Positions 8,021 through 15,640 are shown, numbered from the stretch's first letter. The stretch is 25,492 nucleotides of DNA from JBGSMF01 sp041740315 (GCA_041740315.1 JBGSMF010000181.1:1-25492), one strand, 5' to 3'. Notes: generated from the sequence alone by a model not told the origin. Made by a program: numbers and translations.

Positions 8021-9786
8021 GCTTTACTCTTGGCCTTTTCAGCCTCGACCGCTTCCAAAATTTCTTGCGCGCTCTTGACCGCCCCCCCGCCCGAAGCGCC
8101 CAACATTTGCGCAATCTCTTGAACGCGGGCGCGCTTGTTCAATTTGTCAATCAGCGCCACGGTGCGGTCGCCGTCAACGCGCTTTTCTACCTTGAAATGC
8201 GCATCGCCATAACCGGCCAGTTGCGGCAGATGGGTAATGCAAATAACCTGGTGAGCCACCTGGGCCTGGGCCTGCGTCAATCCCCACAGCTTGCGGCCCA
8301 CAATCGCGCCGACGCGCCCGCCAATGCCCTGGTCAATCTCATCGAAAATTAACGTGGGGGTATGGTCGGCGCGCGCCAGCACGGTCTTGAGCGCCAGCAT
8401 GAGGCGCGAGGTTTCGCCGCCGGAAGCAATCTTGGCCAGCGGCTTGAGTCCCTCGCCTACATTGGGGGCTACCAGAAACTCGATCCTGTCCAGGCCGGTC
8501 GCATCAAAGGCATAGCGGCCCGGTTCGCCGCCAGCCGGCAGGGTAGCAAAAGCGCCCTCTTCATCGGCTTCCCATTCAATCGAAACGCCAAAGCGCGCGC
8601 CGGCCATGCGCAAATCGTTCAACTCGGCCTCGATCTGCGCGGCAAGCCGCTCGGCGGCAAGTCGGCGCACTTTAGAAAGCGCCTGTCCCAGCCGCCCCAC
8701 CTGATGCAGCAAATCTTGCTCTTGCTCGCGCAATTGTCCAATGCGCTCGTCGCGGTGCGCAATTCCATCCAGCTCTTGGGCGGCCTCTTGGGCAAATTGC
8801 AGCACCTCTTCGATGGACTGGCCGTATTTGCGCATCAGGCGCTTGATGAGATCAAGCCGTTCTTCTACCTGTTCCAGGCGTTTTGGGCTAAACTCGATCT
8901 TTTCGCGGTAGTCGTGGATGGTGCGCGCGGCATCATCCAGGGTATAGCCGGCCGTTTCTACCGCCTGGGTCAACTCGCCCAGCGCCGGTTCTATCTTGAT
9001 CAGCGCGGCCAGCGCCCGGTTCACCTGCGCCAGCGCGTCCATCACAGAGGGAGCTTCGTTGCCGCCCTCGTATAAAATGGCATAGGCCTCATCTGTCAGT
9101 TGCGCCAGATGTTCGGCATTGGCCAGCCTGAGGCGCTCTTGCTCCAGCCCCGCCTCTTCACCCGGCTTGAGCTTGGCTGCGCCAATCTCTTCGACCTGAA
9201 ACTTGAGCAAGTCGGCGCGACGCGCCAGTTCTCGCTCATCGCGCACCAGCTCATCCAGTTCATGCCGCGCCTGGCGCGCCTGGGCCGCCGCCTGCGCAAA
9301 TTGCGCGCGCTGCTCCCACAAGCCGGCATAGCGATCCAGCAAGTTGATGTGCTCGCGCACGCGCAGCAGGCTGAGGTGCTCGCTCTGACCGTGAATATCC
9401 ACCAGGCACTGGCCAATGTCTTTCAAGATAGATAACGCCACCGAGCGTCCGTTGACGCGGCATACGGTGCGGCCATTGCGGCGTATCTCCCGCGAAAGGG
9501 CCAACACGCCCGTCTCGTCGCCTTCCAGCCCATGCTCTGCCAGCAGCGGATCAACACTCGCGCGCGTTTCTTGATCCAGGTGAAACGTTCCCTCAATCAA
9601 AGCCCGCTCCGCGTTGGAGCGTATCGTCACAGCCTCGGCCCGCCCGCCCAGCAGCAAGCTGACCGCGTCAATGATGATGGATTTGCCCGCGCCTGTTTCG
9701 CCGGTCAAGACATTGAAATCCGACGATAGGCCAAGGCGCAACTCGTTGATAATGGCAAAATCGCTAATTAAAAGTTCTGCTAACAT
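8017..9786 (-). CDS. recN: DNA repair protein RecN
   Basis: RecN is an SMC-like ATPase that acts early in double-strand break repair. The 589-residue length is typical. Visible motifs are the N-terminus MLAELLISDFAII, Walker A GETGAGKS (29-36), a long coiled-coil region (about 155-395) interrupted by a short globular segment, the ABC signature ASGGETSRLML (454-464), Walker B TLIFDEID (478-485) and the H-loop ITHLPQ (517-522). The start at ATG 9786 fits the family N-terminus, although no clear Shine-Dalgarno sequence precedes it. The gene is separated from the upstream zinc-finger gene by a 117-base spacer packed with palindromes, and overlaps the DUF4012 gene downstream. Confidence 0.97.
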   Translation of the reverse strand: MLAELLISDFAIINELRLGLSSDFNVLTGETGAGKSIIIDAVSLLLGGRAEAVTIRSNAERALIEGTFHLDQETRASVDPLLAEHGLEGDETGVLALSREIRRNGRTVCRVNGRSVALSILKDIGQCLVDIHGQSEHLSLLRVREHINLLDRYAGLWEQRAQFAQAAAQARQARHELDELVRDERELARRADLLKFQVEEIGAAKLKPGEEAGLEQERLRLANAEHLAQLTDEAYAILYEGGNEAPSVMDALAQVNRALAALIKIEPALGELTQAVETAGYTLDDAARTIHDYREKIEFSPKRLEQVEERLDLIKRLMRKYGQSIEEVLQFAQEAAQELDGIAHRDERIGQLREQEQDLLHQVGRLGQALSKVRRLAAERLAAQIEAELNDLRMAGARFGVSIEWEADEEGAFATLPAGGEPGRYAFDATGLDRIEFLVAPNVGEGLKPLAKIASGGETSRLMLALKTVLARADHTPTLIFDEIDQGIGGRVGAIVGRKLWGLTQAQAQVAHQVICITHLPQLAGYGDAHFKVEKRVDGDRTVALIDKLNKRARVQEIAQMLGASGGGAVKSAQEILEAVEAEKAKSKA

Positions 9787-9830
9787 TGCTGTTCACACCT
9801 TAGGCTCATTCTTGTTGGAAAACCCCGTAA

Positions 9831-9904
9831 AAGCGGCATCCCTATGCCGCTTGGCATAGGCCGACATAGGGATGTCAGCCTACTTTCCCGACAGAAAGTA
9901 GGCT
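9831..9904. repeat. Cluster of nested palindromes before recN
   Basis: Five inverted repeats share 74 bases. AAGCGGCAT/ATGCCGCTT (9831-9839, 9844-9852) has a CCCT loop. CCTATGCC/GGCATAGG (9841-9848, 9853-9860) has loop GCTT. GACAT/ATGTC (9863-9867, 9872-9876) has loop AGGG. CATCCCTATG pairs with CATAGGGATG (9837-9846, 9865-9874). AGCCTACTTTC pairs with GAAAGTAGGCT (9877-9887, 9894-9904), and its outer arm touches the stop codon of the zinc-finger gene. Several of these hairpins are mutually exclusive. No T tract follows, so a simple intrinsic terminator is unlikely; a REP-like element or RNA-processing structure fits better. Confidence 0.75.
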
Positions 9905-10398
9905 CATCTCTGATCCACTCGAAGCCACACAAAAGCCGAACCGGCCGCCAGGGCCAGGTAGATGCCATTAACCAGCAATCCCGTAAAATCCTGCCCGATT
10001 AGCAGAATGAATAGAGCCGGCAATCCCACCAGGGTAATGCACGCCGCCACCACCACGCCCATAAAAGGCCCGCGTCGCTTGCCAGTGGCGCGGCGGGCAA
10101 GCTCAAAAATCAGCCAGCCCACAAGCGGGCCTGCAAACATCGCCAGCAGGAAAAACGGCAGCACTACCAAGATAACCTGGGCGATTACAGAAATCCCCAG
10201 CGCGATTGCGCCGGCAATCACATAATCGTACCACAATGCGTTATAAAACACGGTTTGCTGGTGCTTGACGCAACTTTTGCAGCGATAGCCGACCGGTGTC
10301 CGCAAAGCGCAGCGCGAACAAATGGGGCTGCCGCAGCGATTGCAACGCAAGGAGGTGGGAACATTGGGATGATTAACGCAAAAAACTGGATCGCTCAC
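9904..10398 (-). CDS. B-box-type zinc-finger membrane protein
   Basis: Starting at GTG 10398, which overlaps the nadK TGA by four bases (GTGA), the protein is 164 residues. A longer frame would extend into nadK and is unlikely. The N-terminus has four paired metal ligands: C7-x2-H10, C19-x2-C22, C27-x2-C30 and C40-x2-C43, the spacing expected of a two-zinc B-box-like finger. Three or four hydrophobic segments follow (about 56-78, 80-92, 105-125, 130-155). The 3' end abuts a strong palindrome. The cellular role is unknown. Its position between nadK and recN suggests co-transcription, and the metal-binding call is from cysteine/histidine spacing only. Confidence 0.85.
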   Translation of the reverse strand: MSDPVFCVNHPNVPTSLRCNRCGSPICSRCALRTPVGYRCKSCVKHQQTVFYNALWYDYVIAGAIALGISVIAQVILVVLPFFLLAMFAGPLVGWLIFELARRATGKRRGPFMGVVVAACITLVGLPALFILLIGQDFTGLLVNGIYLALAAGSAFVWLRVDQR

Positions 10399-11246
10399 TC
10401 GACTTCTCCACGAGGCTTGAGACGCGCTACCAAGGTCCGATAAAAATAGTCTGGCGGCTGCACCCGCACAAAGGAGGCCACATGCTGCGCAGCGCGCACA
10501 GTGACACAATCGCCATCTTCCAGGGCAAACTCGAATTGACCGTCAACCGTCAAGATGGCTTGATGGTCGGTGTTGACGTCAATGTCTACCACCGCGCCCT
10601 GACCCAGCACAATGGCGCGCTCCAGAGTCATGTGGGGAGCAATAGGGATAATCAGGATGTTTAAAAGCTGAGGCGGCAAGACCGGCCCGCCGGCGGCCAG
10701 GGCATACGCCGTGCTGCCGGTGGCTGTGGAGATAATCAGGCCATCGGCCACGTAGGTGGTCAGGTAACCCCCATCAATGTGAGCTTGCAATCGCACCACG
10801 CGCGCCAGGCTGCCACGGCTGATCACCACATCATTGAGCGCCTTGTGATGGCCTAATAATTGGCCGCCACGGAAAGATTCGGCCTGCAGCATCATGCGCT
10901 GTTCAATCCAATAGTGTCCTTCCAGCACCGCCGCCAACACCTCTCGCCAATTGATGGGGCTGCACTCGGCCAAAAAACCCGTCCGGCCCATATTTACGCC
11001 CAAGAGTGGCACCCCCACCGGCGCCGCCATGCGCGCGGCGCGCAGCAATGACCCATCGCCGCCAAGGATAACCAGCAAGTCCAACTCTGGCAGTTGTTCA
11101 CAAACAACCCCCTCATCCCAAGTGGAACCCTGCCAGGCCTGCACCTTCCAGTCAGATTGTAGCGCCTGCACAATCTCGGCGGCCACCTGGCCAGACTGGG
11201 GCAACTTGGGATGGTGAAGAACACCTATTGATTTTGGTTTTTGCAT
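10395..11246 (-). CDS. nadK: NAD kinase
   Basis: NAD kinase phosphorylates NAD+ to NADP+ in the cytoplasm. With the ATG at 11246 the protein is 283 residues. Motifs are GGDGSLLRAAR (62-72, catalytic Asp 64), LGVNMGRTGFLAE (82-94), NDVVISRG (138-145) and GLIISTATGSTAY (169-181). An upstream in-frame ATG at 11279 would add 11 residues; I prefer 11246 because AAGGG lies six bases before it and MQKPKSIGVLHHPK resembles the family's usual first strand. The leader between the promoter near 11400 and the gene contains two perfect palindromes. The stop overlaps the GTG of the zinc-finger gene. Confidence 0.95.
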   Translation of the reverse strand: MQKPKSIGVLHHPKLPQSGQVAAEIVQALQSDWKVQAWQGSTWDEGVVCEQLPELDLLVILGGDGSLLRAARMAAPVGVPLLGVNMGRTGFLAECSPINWREVLAAVLEGHYWIEQRMMLQAESFRGGQLLGHHKALNDVVISRGSLARVVRLQAHIDGGYLTTYVADGLIISTATGSTAYALAAGGPVLPPQLLNILIIPIAPHMTLERAIVLGQGAVVDIDVNTDHQAILTVDGQFEFALEDGDCVTVRAAQHVASFVRVQPPDYFYRTLVARLKPRGEVE

Positions 11247-11316
11247 TTCAGGCCCTTGCTGGGCGTTGCCTATATTCATGAGCTAGATAGTTCGCGTCCC
11301 CAAACGGCCAGATTAG

Positions 11317-11346
11317 CCTTGCGAAGGTTTTTAAACCTTCGCAAGG
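11317..11346. repeat. Perfect 14-base inverted repeat in the nadK leader
   Basis: CCTTGCGAAGGTTT (11317-11330) and AAACCTTCGCAAGG (11333-11346) are exact reverse complements separated by TT. As RNA on the minus strand it would form a stable hairpin about 70 bases before the nadK start. It is not followed by a U tract, so it is not a standard terminator. It could be an operator, an mRNA-stabilising hairpin or a REP-type repeat. Confidence 0.85.
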
Positions 11347-11361
11347 GTCGGGATTCTAAAT

Positions 11362-11373
11362 AGGACTAGTCCT
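11362..11373. repeat. Perfect 12-base palindrome (AGGACTAGTCCT)
   Basis: AGGACTAGTCCT at 11362-11373 is identical to its own reverse complement. It lies about 27 bases downstream of the predicted minus-strand -10 element and about 70 upstream of the plus-strand one. A dimeric repressor could bind here, but no regulator gene is adjacent, so this is only a candidate operator. Confidence 0.4.
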
Positions 11374-11399
11374 CTTTGGCTGCGCAAGCAACCGGCGAT

Positions 11400-11408
11400 A
11401 TTATAGCA
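11400..11408 (-). promoter_or_regulatory. Extended -10 promoter for the nadK operon
   Basis: The minus strand reads TGC-TATAAT from 11408 to 11400, a full match to the extended -10 consensus TGnTATAAT. No good -35 hexamer is seen, which is usual for extended -10 promoters. Predicted transcription begins near 11393 and gives a leader of about 150 bases containing two palindromes before nadK. Confidence 0.65.
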
Positions 11409-11440
11409 CAACCTTGTTCTTTCTACTTTCCACCCTTTCG

Positions 11441-11449
11441 TGGTATAAT
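11441..11449 (+). promoter_or_regulatory. Extended -10 promoter for tRNA-Ser
   Basis: TGG-TATAAT at 11441-11449 matches the extended -10 consensus exactly. It lies 40 bases before the mature 5' end of the tRNA. The opposing nadK -10 is only about 35 bases away, so the two promoters are back to back and diverge. Confidence 0.7.
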
Positions 11450-11489
11450 CGCCCCCGCAGTAAGCCAGTCGTGCTTCCTGCATCTAATT

Positions 11490-11579
11490 GGAGAGGTAGC
11501 GTAGTTTGGCCTAACGCGCGCGCCTGGAGAGCGCGTGAGCAGAAATGCTCCGCGGGTTCAAATCCCGCCCTCTCCGCCA
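11490..11579 (+). tRNA. tRNA-Ser (anticodon GGA)
   Basis: The sequence folds as a class II tRNA. The acceptor stem GGAGAGG (11490-11496) pairs with CCTCTCC (11569-11575), followed by discriminator G and an encoded CCA (11577-11579). The anticodon stem CGCGC/GCGCG encloses the loop CTGGAGA, with anticodon GGA at 11526-11528. A long variable arm with TGAGC and GCTC follows. The T stem GCGGG/CCCGC (11552-11556, 11564-11568) encloses TTCAAAT. GGA decodes UCC and UCU serine codons, and the long variable arm agrees with serine identity. Confidence 0.97.
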
Positions 11580-11583
11580 AAGT

Positions 11584-11613
11584 ATGGCTGGCCGAGTTTG
11601 GGTCAGCCATTTT
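11584..11613 (+). terminator. Intrinsic terminator of tRNA-Ser
   Basis: ATGGCTGGCC (11584-11593) pairs with GGTCAGCCAT (11601-11610) as a 10-base-pair stem with one G-U pair and a 7-base loop. The run TTTT (11610-11613) follows at once. It begins five bases after the tRNA CCA, the expected place for a terminator. This implies that moxR needs its own promoter, or read-through. Confidence 0.75.
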
Positions 11614-11614
11614 G

Positions 11615-11677
11615 CTTATTACGATTGCTTATTACGATTGTTTAATACGGTTGTTTATTACGATTGCTTATTACGAG
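11615..11677 (+). repeat. 13-base tandem repeat, four copies plus a partial
   Basis: Units are CTTATTACGATTG (11615-11627), an identical copy (11628-11640), TTTAATACGGTTG (11641-11653), TTTATTACGATTG (11654-11666) and a partial CTTATTACGAG (11667-11677). The array lies between the tRNA terminator and moxR, is AT-rich compared with its surroundings and is non-coding. Copy number probably varies between strains. It could also be a cluster of protein-binding sites upstream of the moxR operon. Confidence 0.85.
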
Positions 11678-11733
11678 CTGATCAACTTTCCACACTCGGC
11701 CTGGATTTCGCAGTTCGCACGTCCCCAACAATC

Positions 11734-11783
11734 GGCTTGCATGGGGATGCAAGCCTACGGGCGCAAGCAATAGGCTTTGCGCC
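11734..11783 (+). repeat. Two hairpins immediately upstream of moxR
   Basis: GGCTTGCAT/ATGCAAGCC (11734-11742, 11747-11755) forms a perfect 9-base-pair stem with a GGGG loop. GGCGCAA/TTGCGCC (11760-11766, 11777-11783) forms a second stem with a 10-base loop. The second ends 12 bases before the moxR ATG. Bases 11741-11758 match 9866-9883 at 15 of 18 positions, linking this site to the palindrome cluster before recN. A role in moxR leader control is possible but unproven. Confidence 0.7.
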
Positions 11784-11795
11784 ACAGGATAAAGC

Positions 11796-12740
11796 ATGGA
11801 ACAAACAATCTCTGAACAAGCCAAGCGCATACGCGAAAATGTTCAAAAGGTCATTGTAGGAAAAGACGAGCAAATCAACCTGGGCCTGGTGGCCGTGCTG
11901 TGCGAAGGGCACATTCTTATGGAAGACGTGCCCGGCATCGGCAAAACCACCCTGGCAAAAGCGCTGGCAGCCAGCATGGGCTGCGCCTTTCGGCGCATCC
12001 AGTTCACGCCAGACTTGCTGCCCAGCGATGTGACCGGCATTAACTATTTTAACCAAAAAAACCAAGAGTTTGAATTCCGGCCGGGGCCGGTCTTTGCCCA
12101 AATTATTCTGGCCGATGAAATCAACCGCGCCACCCCCCGCACCCAAAGCGCATTGCTAGAGGCCATGCAAGAGCGGCAGGTCACAGTAGACGGCGAAACG
12201 ATGCCCCTACCCCGCCCTTTCCTGGTATTGGCCACCCAAAACCCGATCGAGCTGGAAGGCACCTTTCCCTTGCCCGAAGCGCAAATTGACCGCTTTCTGA
12301 TCAAGTTGCCCATCGGCTACCCCAGCGAAAAGGAAGAAAACGACATTTTGCTCCGCTTTGAACAAAGCGACCCACTGATTGCCTTGTCGCCGGTCTGCAA
12401 GGCGGAAGAGTTGCAGGCGCTGCAAAGCCGAGTCGCTCAAATCAAGGTTGAAGCCAGCGTGCGCAACTATATCGTCGCCATCGCGCGCGCCACGCGCAAT
12501 CACTCGGATGTATCGCTGGGCGTCAGCCCGCGCGGGACCATGGCGCTTTATCGCACAGCGCAAGCCTGGGCTGCCATCCAAGAGCGCAGCTTTGTGCTGC
12601 CCGACGATGTCAAGCAATTGGCCCCTTATGTGCTGACCCACCGCATTCTCATTCACCCCCAAATCCGCCTGCGTGGCCGCCGCCCAGAAGACATTATCAC
12701 CGAGGTAGTCAACACCACGCCCGTGCCTGTAGAAAGCTAG
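11796..12740 (+). CDS. MoxR family AAA+ ATPase
   Basis: This 314-residue protein is a MoxR-type AAA+ ATPase, a chaperone-like family that usually works with VWA or DUF58 proteins to mature or assemble other complexes. Motifs are Walker A VPGIGKTT (45-52), Walker B ILADEIN (104-110), sensor 1 ATQNP (146-150), the conserved EAQIDRF (161-167) and a C-terminal helical lid with SPRGT. The ATG at 11796 is preceded by AGGATAAAGC, a modest ribosome-binding sequence, and by two hairpins. The DUF58 gene starts two bases after its TAG, and the full order is moxR, DUF58, DUF4129, GT87. Confidence 0.95.
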   Translation: MEQTISEQAKRIRENVQKVIVGKDEQINLGLVAVLCEGHILMEDVPGIGKTTLAKALAASMGCAFRRIQFTPDLLPSDVTGINYFNQKNQEFEFRPGPVFAQIILADEINRATPRTQSALLEAMQERQVTVDGETMPLPRPFLVLATQNPIELEGTFPLPEAQIDRFLIKLPIGYPSEKEENDILLRFEQSDPLIALSPVCKAEELQALQSRVAQIKVEASVRNYIVAIARATRNHSDVSLGVSPRGTMALYRTAQAWAAIQERSFVLPDDVKQLAPYVLTHRILIHPQIRLRGRRPEDIITEVVNTTPVPVES

Positions 12741-12742
12741 TC

Positions 12743-14125
12743 ATGGCCTTGTTTTTTCGTTCGCAGCTCAACTCACAACGCCGCTCGCCTAAGGACCCGG
12801 AGCAAGCTCAACAAAAGCCCGGTTCTGGCAAAAAAGGCGAAGGGGCAGACCCAGCGCAAGGTAGCGCTGACGAGCGTGACAAGCCGCCGTTTCCCCTAGC
12901 CTACAAGCGCCCCTCGGTCACGCAAAGCTGGATCAATCTGTCCATCATGTTGATCTTGCTCGGCCTGGTGGTGCGCGATTATTCGCTTTTTGTCCTGCCT
13001 ATTTTCCTGATGGTCACCATCGGCGCGGCGGCCTGGTGGAATGCGCGGGTGCTGCGCGATGTCACCTACCGCCGCAGCATTACACACACACGCGCCTTTC
13101 CCGGCGAGACCATCGAGATTGATATACAGGTAGAAAACGCCAAAATCCTGCCTGTACCCTGGTTGCGCATTCAAGATGGCTGGCCCGTAGAAATGCCCAC
13201 CGCTGATGCGCATGCAACTCGCAGCGCCATGCCCACCATAGCCGATACGCTGACCAATGTCTATTCGCTGCGCTGGTACGAGCGGGTGCACCGCCATTAC
13301 GTGCTGGAAGCAAAACAACGTGGGGCCTTTATGCTCGGGCCAACCCGTCTGCGCGCAGGCGATGTGTTTGGCCTGTTTCACGATGAAAATGTGCTGGAAT
13401 CACGCGATGAACTCATTGTCTATCCGCGCATCCTAACTTTGGAAGAGTTGGGGCTGCCATCAAAAGAGCCGCTGGGCGACAGCCGCGCGCGCTATCACTT
13501 GCTAGAGGACCCCAGCCGCACCATGGGCGCGCGAGACTTGCGCCCTGGCGATAGCTTTCGCCATATTCACTGGCCCGCCACCGCCCGCCGCCAGGCCCTG
13601 CAAACCCGCGTCTACGAGCCAACTACCACTCTAACCGCCGTCATTTGCCTGGATGTTGCAACGCTGCCTAAAACCTGGCAAGGCATATTGCCAGATTTGC
13701 TTGAAGAGCTTATCGTCGTGGCGGCCTCATTGGCGGCCCATTCTGCCGAGCGGCGTTATGCCATTGGCCTCATCGCCAATGGCGCCCGGCCGCTTTCGGA
13801 ACGGTCCATCAAAGTGATGCCAGGCCGCGCGCCAGACCAACTGATGCGCATCCTGGAATCGCTGGCCGCCATCACCGGTTTTGTCACAGCCTCTATGGAT
13901 AGGTTTCTGTTCAGAGAAAGTCCAGCTTTGCCGTGGGGAGCAACCCTGGTTATTATTACGGCCATTCCCACCCCAGAACTGCTCTCTACCCTCAAGCAAC
14001 TCCAAAGCGCCGGCCGCCGGATCGTACTGATCAGCTTGGCCGCCGAGCCTCTGCCGCCACTGGCGGGTATGCTCATCCATCACCTGCCCAGCAAAAATGT
14101 GCCCCCACTGACATTTGAGACATGA
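12743..14125 (+). CDS. DUF58 domain-containing protein
   Basis: This 460-residue protein is the usual partner of MoxR. Residues 1-60 are polar and rich in Lys, Gln and Pro. Two membrane segments follow (about 64-77 and 80-99), then a beta-rich region, then the DUF58 signature RDLRPGDSFRHIHWPATAR (264-282). The C-terminal part has a VWA-like pattern (ICLDVATL, 301-308), but the usual DxSxS metal motif is not intact, so metal binding is doubtful. The role is probably in assembling or checking an envelope component together with the ATPase, as inferred for the family. The TGA overlaps the ATG of the DUF4129 gene by four bases. Confidence 0.93.
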   Translation: MALFFRSQLNSQRRSPKDPEQAQQKPGSGKKGEGADPAQGSADERDKPPFPLAYKRPSVTQSWINLSIMLILLGLVVRDYSLFVLPIFLMVTIGAAAWWNARVLRDVTYRRSITHTRAFPGETIEIDIQVENAKILPVPWLRIQDGWPVEMPTADAHATRSAMPTIADTLTNVYSLRWYERVHRHYVLEAKQRGAFMLGPTRLRAGDVFGLFHDENVLESRDELIVYPRILTLEELGLPSKEPLGDSRARYHLLEDPSRTMGARDLRPGDSFRHIHWPATARRQALQTRVYEPTTTLTAVICLDVATLPKTWQGILPDLLEELIVVAASLAAHSAERRYAIGLIANGARPLSERSIKVMPGRAPDQLMRILESLAAITGFVTASMDRFLFRESPALPWGATLVIITAIPTPELLSTLKQLQSAGRRIVLISLAAEPLPPLAGMLIHHLPSKNVPPLTFET

Positions 14126-15633
14126 GGCGCTCCCAAATGGCAGAGACAACCGCTCCTTTGTTAATTTTATCGCAGTTGACGCATCTCAATTTTCGGCGCG
14201 AGATCCTGTACCTGACACGCGCTATGGCCGAAGCCTGTATGCTGGCACCCTGGCTGGCTGCCTGGAATCCACTGGCGCACAGGCCAGCCCTGCTGTCAAT
14301 AACAAGCTCTGTGTTTTTCATCATTTTGGGCGCCTCGTACCTGGCGCGCTCGATGGAGGCATTAAAGCTCAAAGCCAGTTTCCGGTATGTCGTCGCTGCG
14401 GGTGCGTTGCTGGTGTTGATCATTTGGGCGCTAGACATGTTGGCCTTTATTCCACATCACTGGCTGGGTTGGCAAAATTTTGCGCTGAGCTTGTTCCGGT
14501 CCTTATTTGGCCTGTCAAACATCATCCCGCCCAGCCTGCTGGTGATCCTGGTGGCTATATTTCTGTGGTGGCGCGGGCTGCAACTGGCTCAAAAAGCATT
14601 TAGCGTGCTAGATGTCATCATCGGTTTTCGGGTTGGCATTTTGGTCTTTGCGCTGTTTTTGCTTTTCAGCCCTCGCCTGGTGCAGCAAGTAAATCCATTC
14701 ATCATGGCCTACTTTTTTTGCCAACTGCTGGCCATTGGTCTGACCCGCGTCGAGACCATCGGCGACCAGCTCGGCGGGAGGCGCTCACCCTTTGGCGCCT
14801 GGTGGGTCATCATGCTCGCCCTCAGCACCAGCGTCGTCATCCTCGTCGCCGGTGTTGTGTACGGCATTGTCGCAGGAATTGGGCCAGAGAACATTCTGAA
14901 CATAATCGCCCCTGTCCTGGGCATCTTGCTGCTGCCATTCATTGTGCTTATCGGCCCATTGTTGGCTCTGGCCATGCTGCTCATCGAACCTCTCATCAAG
15001 GCATTGGTGACTCTGAGTGACATACTGCAAAACATGATGGCGGGTCTCCAGCAATTAATCAATCTATCCAACTCTGGCCAACCCGCTCAACGCCCTGTAA
15101 TAGTGGAAATAGCCCTGCAAGCCTTGGGAGTGAGCAAGGGTATCGTTGTGCTAGGGATAACCGCCCTGATCATTATCGGCGTCATCTGGGCCATCAGCCG
15201 CTCACGGGCCCAAAGCCAGGTCGCCGACGAAGAAGAACGCGAAACGGTCTGGTCGGCTGGCAGGTGGCTGGCGCGCCTGCGAAAGCGCCTGGGGCAACGG
15301 CTAAAACAAATCACGAACGCCAGAGACATTCTGGCCCAATTTGGCCTGGAAGGGCTGTTTACGGCCATCACCATCCGCCGCATTTACGCGCAGTTGCAAC
15401 ACCTGGCGGCCAAACGCGGCTATCCACGGGCGCCGGCCTGCACTCCCTATGAATACTTGTCGGCTCTAAACGAATGTTTCCCAAATTGCGCAAGCGAGCT
15501 AAGCCGTATCACCCAAGCCTATGTGGGCATACGCTATGGAGAGTTGCCCGAACACCCCCAAGAGCTAGAAGAAATCCGCGCCGCCTGGAATCACATCCGC
15601 GCCAGCGAGCCGCAAAAATCACCCGCGAACTGA
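14122..15633 (+). CDS. Multi-membrane protein with C-terminal DUF4129 domain
   Basis: This 503-residue protein has about eight hydrophobic segments (near 57-75, 88-110, 137-150, 166-183, 192-208, 227-253, 260-290, 340-358) and a cytoplasmic basic tail. Its end (417-492: IRRIYAQLQHLAAKRG, TPYEYL, ITQAYVGIRYGE) matches DUF4129. In many bacteria DUF4129 sits at the end of a transglutaminase-like protein next to moxR and DUF58; here no transglutaminase domain or Cys-His-Asp triad is visible. ATG 14122 overlaps the DUF58 stop as ATGA; ATG 14137 is an alternative start. The protein may be a membrane scaffold for the MoxR/DUF58 pair. Confidence 0.88.
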   Translation: MRRSQMAETTAPLLILSQLTHLNFRREILYLTRAMAEACMLAPWLAAWNPLAHRPALLSITSSVFFIILGASYLARSMEALKLKASFRYVVAAGALLVLIIWALDMLAFIPHHWLGWQNFALSLFRSLFGLSNIIPPSLLVILVAIFLWWRGLQLAQKAFSVLDVIIGFRVGILVFALFLLFSPRLVQQVNPFIMAYFFCQLLAIGLTRVETIGDQLGGRRSPFGAWWVIMLALSTSVVILVAGVVYGIVAGIGPENILNIIAPVLGILLLPFIVLIGPLLALAMLLIEPLIKALVTLSDILQNMMAGLQQLINLSNSGQPAQRPVIVEIALQALGVSKGIVVLGITALIIIGVIWAISRSRAQSQVADEEERETVWSAGRWLARLRKRLGQRLKQITNARDILAQFGLEGLFTAITIRRIYAQLQHLAAKRGYPRAPACTPYEYLSALNECFPNCASELSRITQAYVGIRYGELPEHPQELEEIRAAWNHIRASEPQKSPAN

Positions 15634-15640
15634 TGCAAAA

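Noticed and set aside
8362..9075. A 237-codon plus-strand frame opposite recN
   Set aside because: It lies wholly antisense to a recN gene whose motifs are all intact. Long antisense frames are common in GC-rich coding sequence.
9877..9904. Intrinsic terminator after the zinc-finger gene
   Set aside because: The 11-base-pair stem is strong, but no T tract follows in the direction of transcription, so it is listed only as part of the palindrome cluster.
11615..11677. Possible CRISPR array
   Set aside because: The 13-base units are directly adjacent with no spacers, and no cas genes are nearby. It is a simple tandem repeat.
11734..11783. A riboswitch upstream of moxR
   Set aside because: Two short hairpins without a recognisable conserved aptamer core, and one of them is shared with another spacer, which fits a dispersed repeat better.
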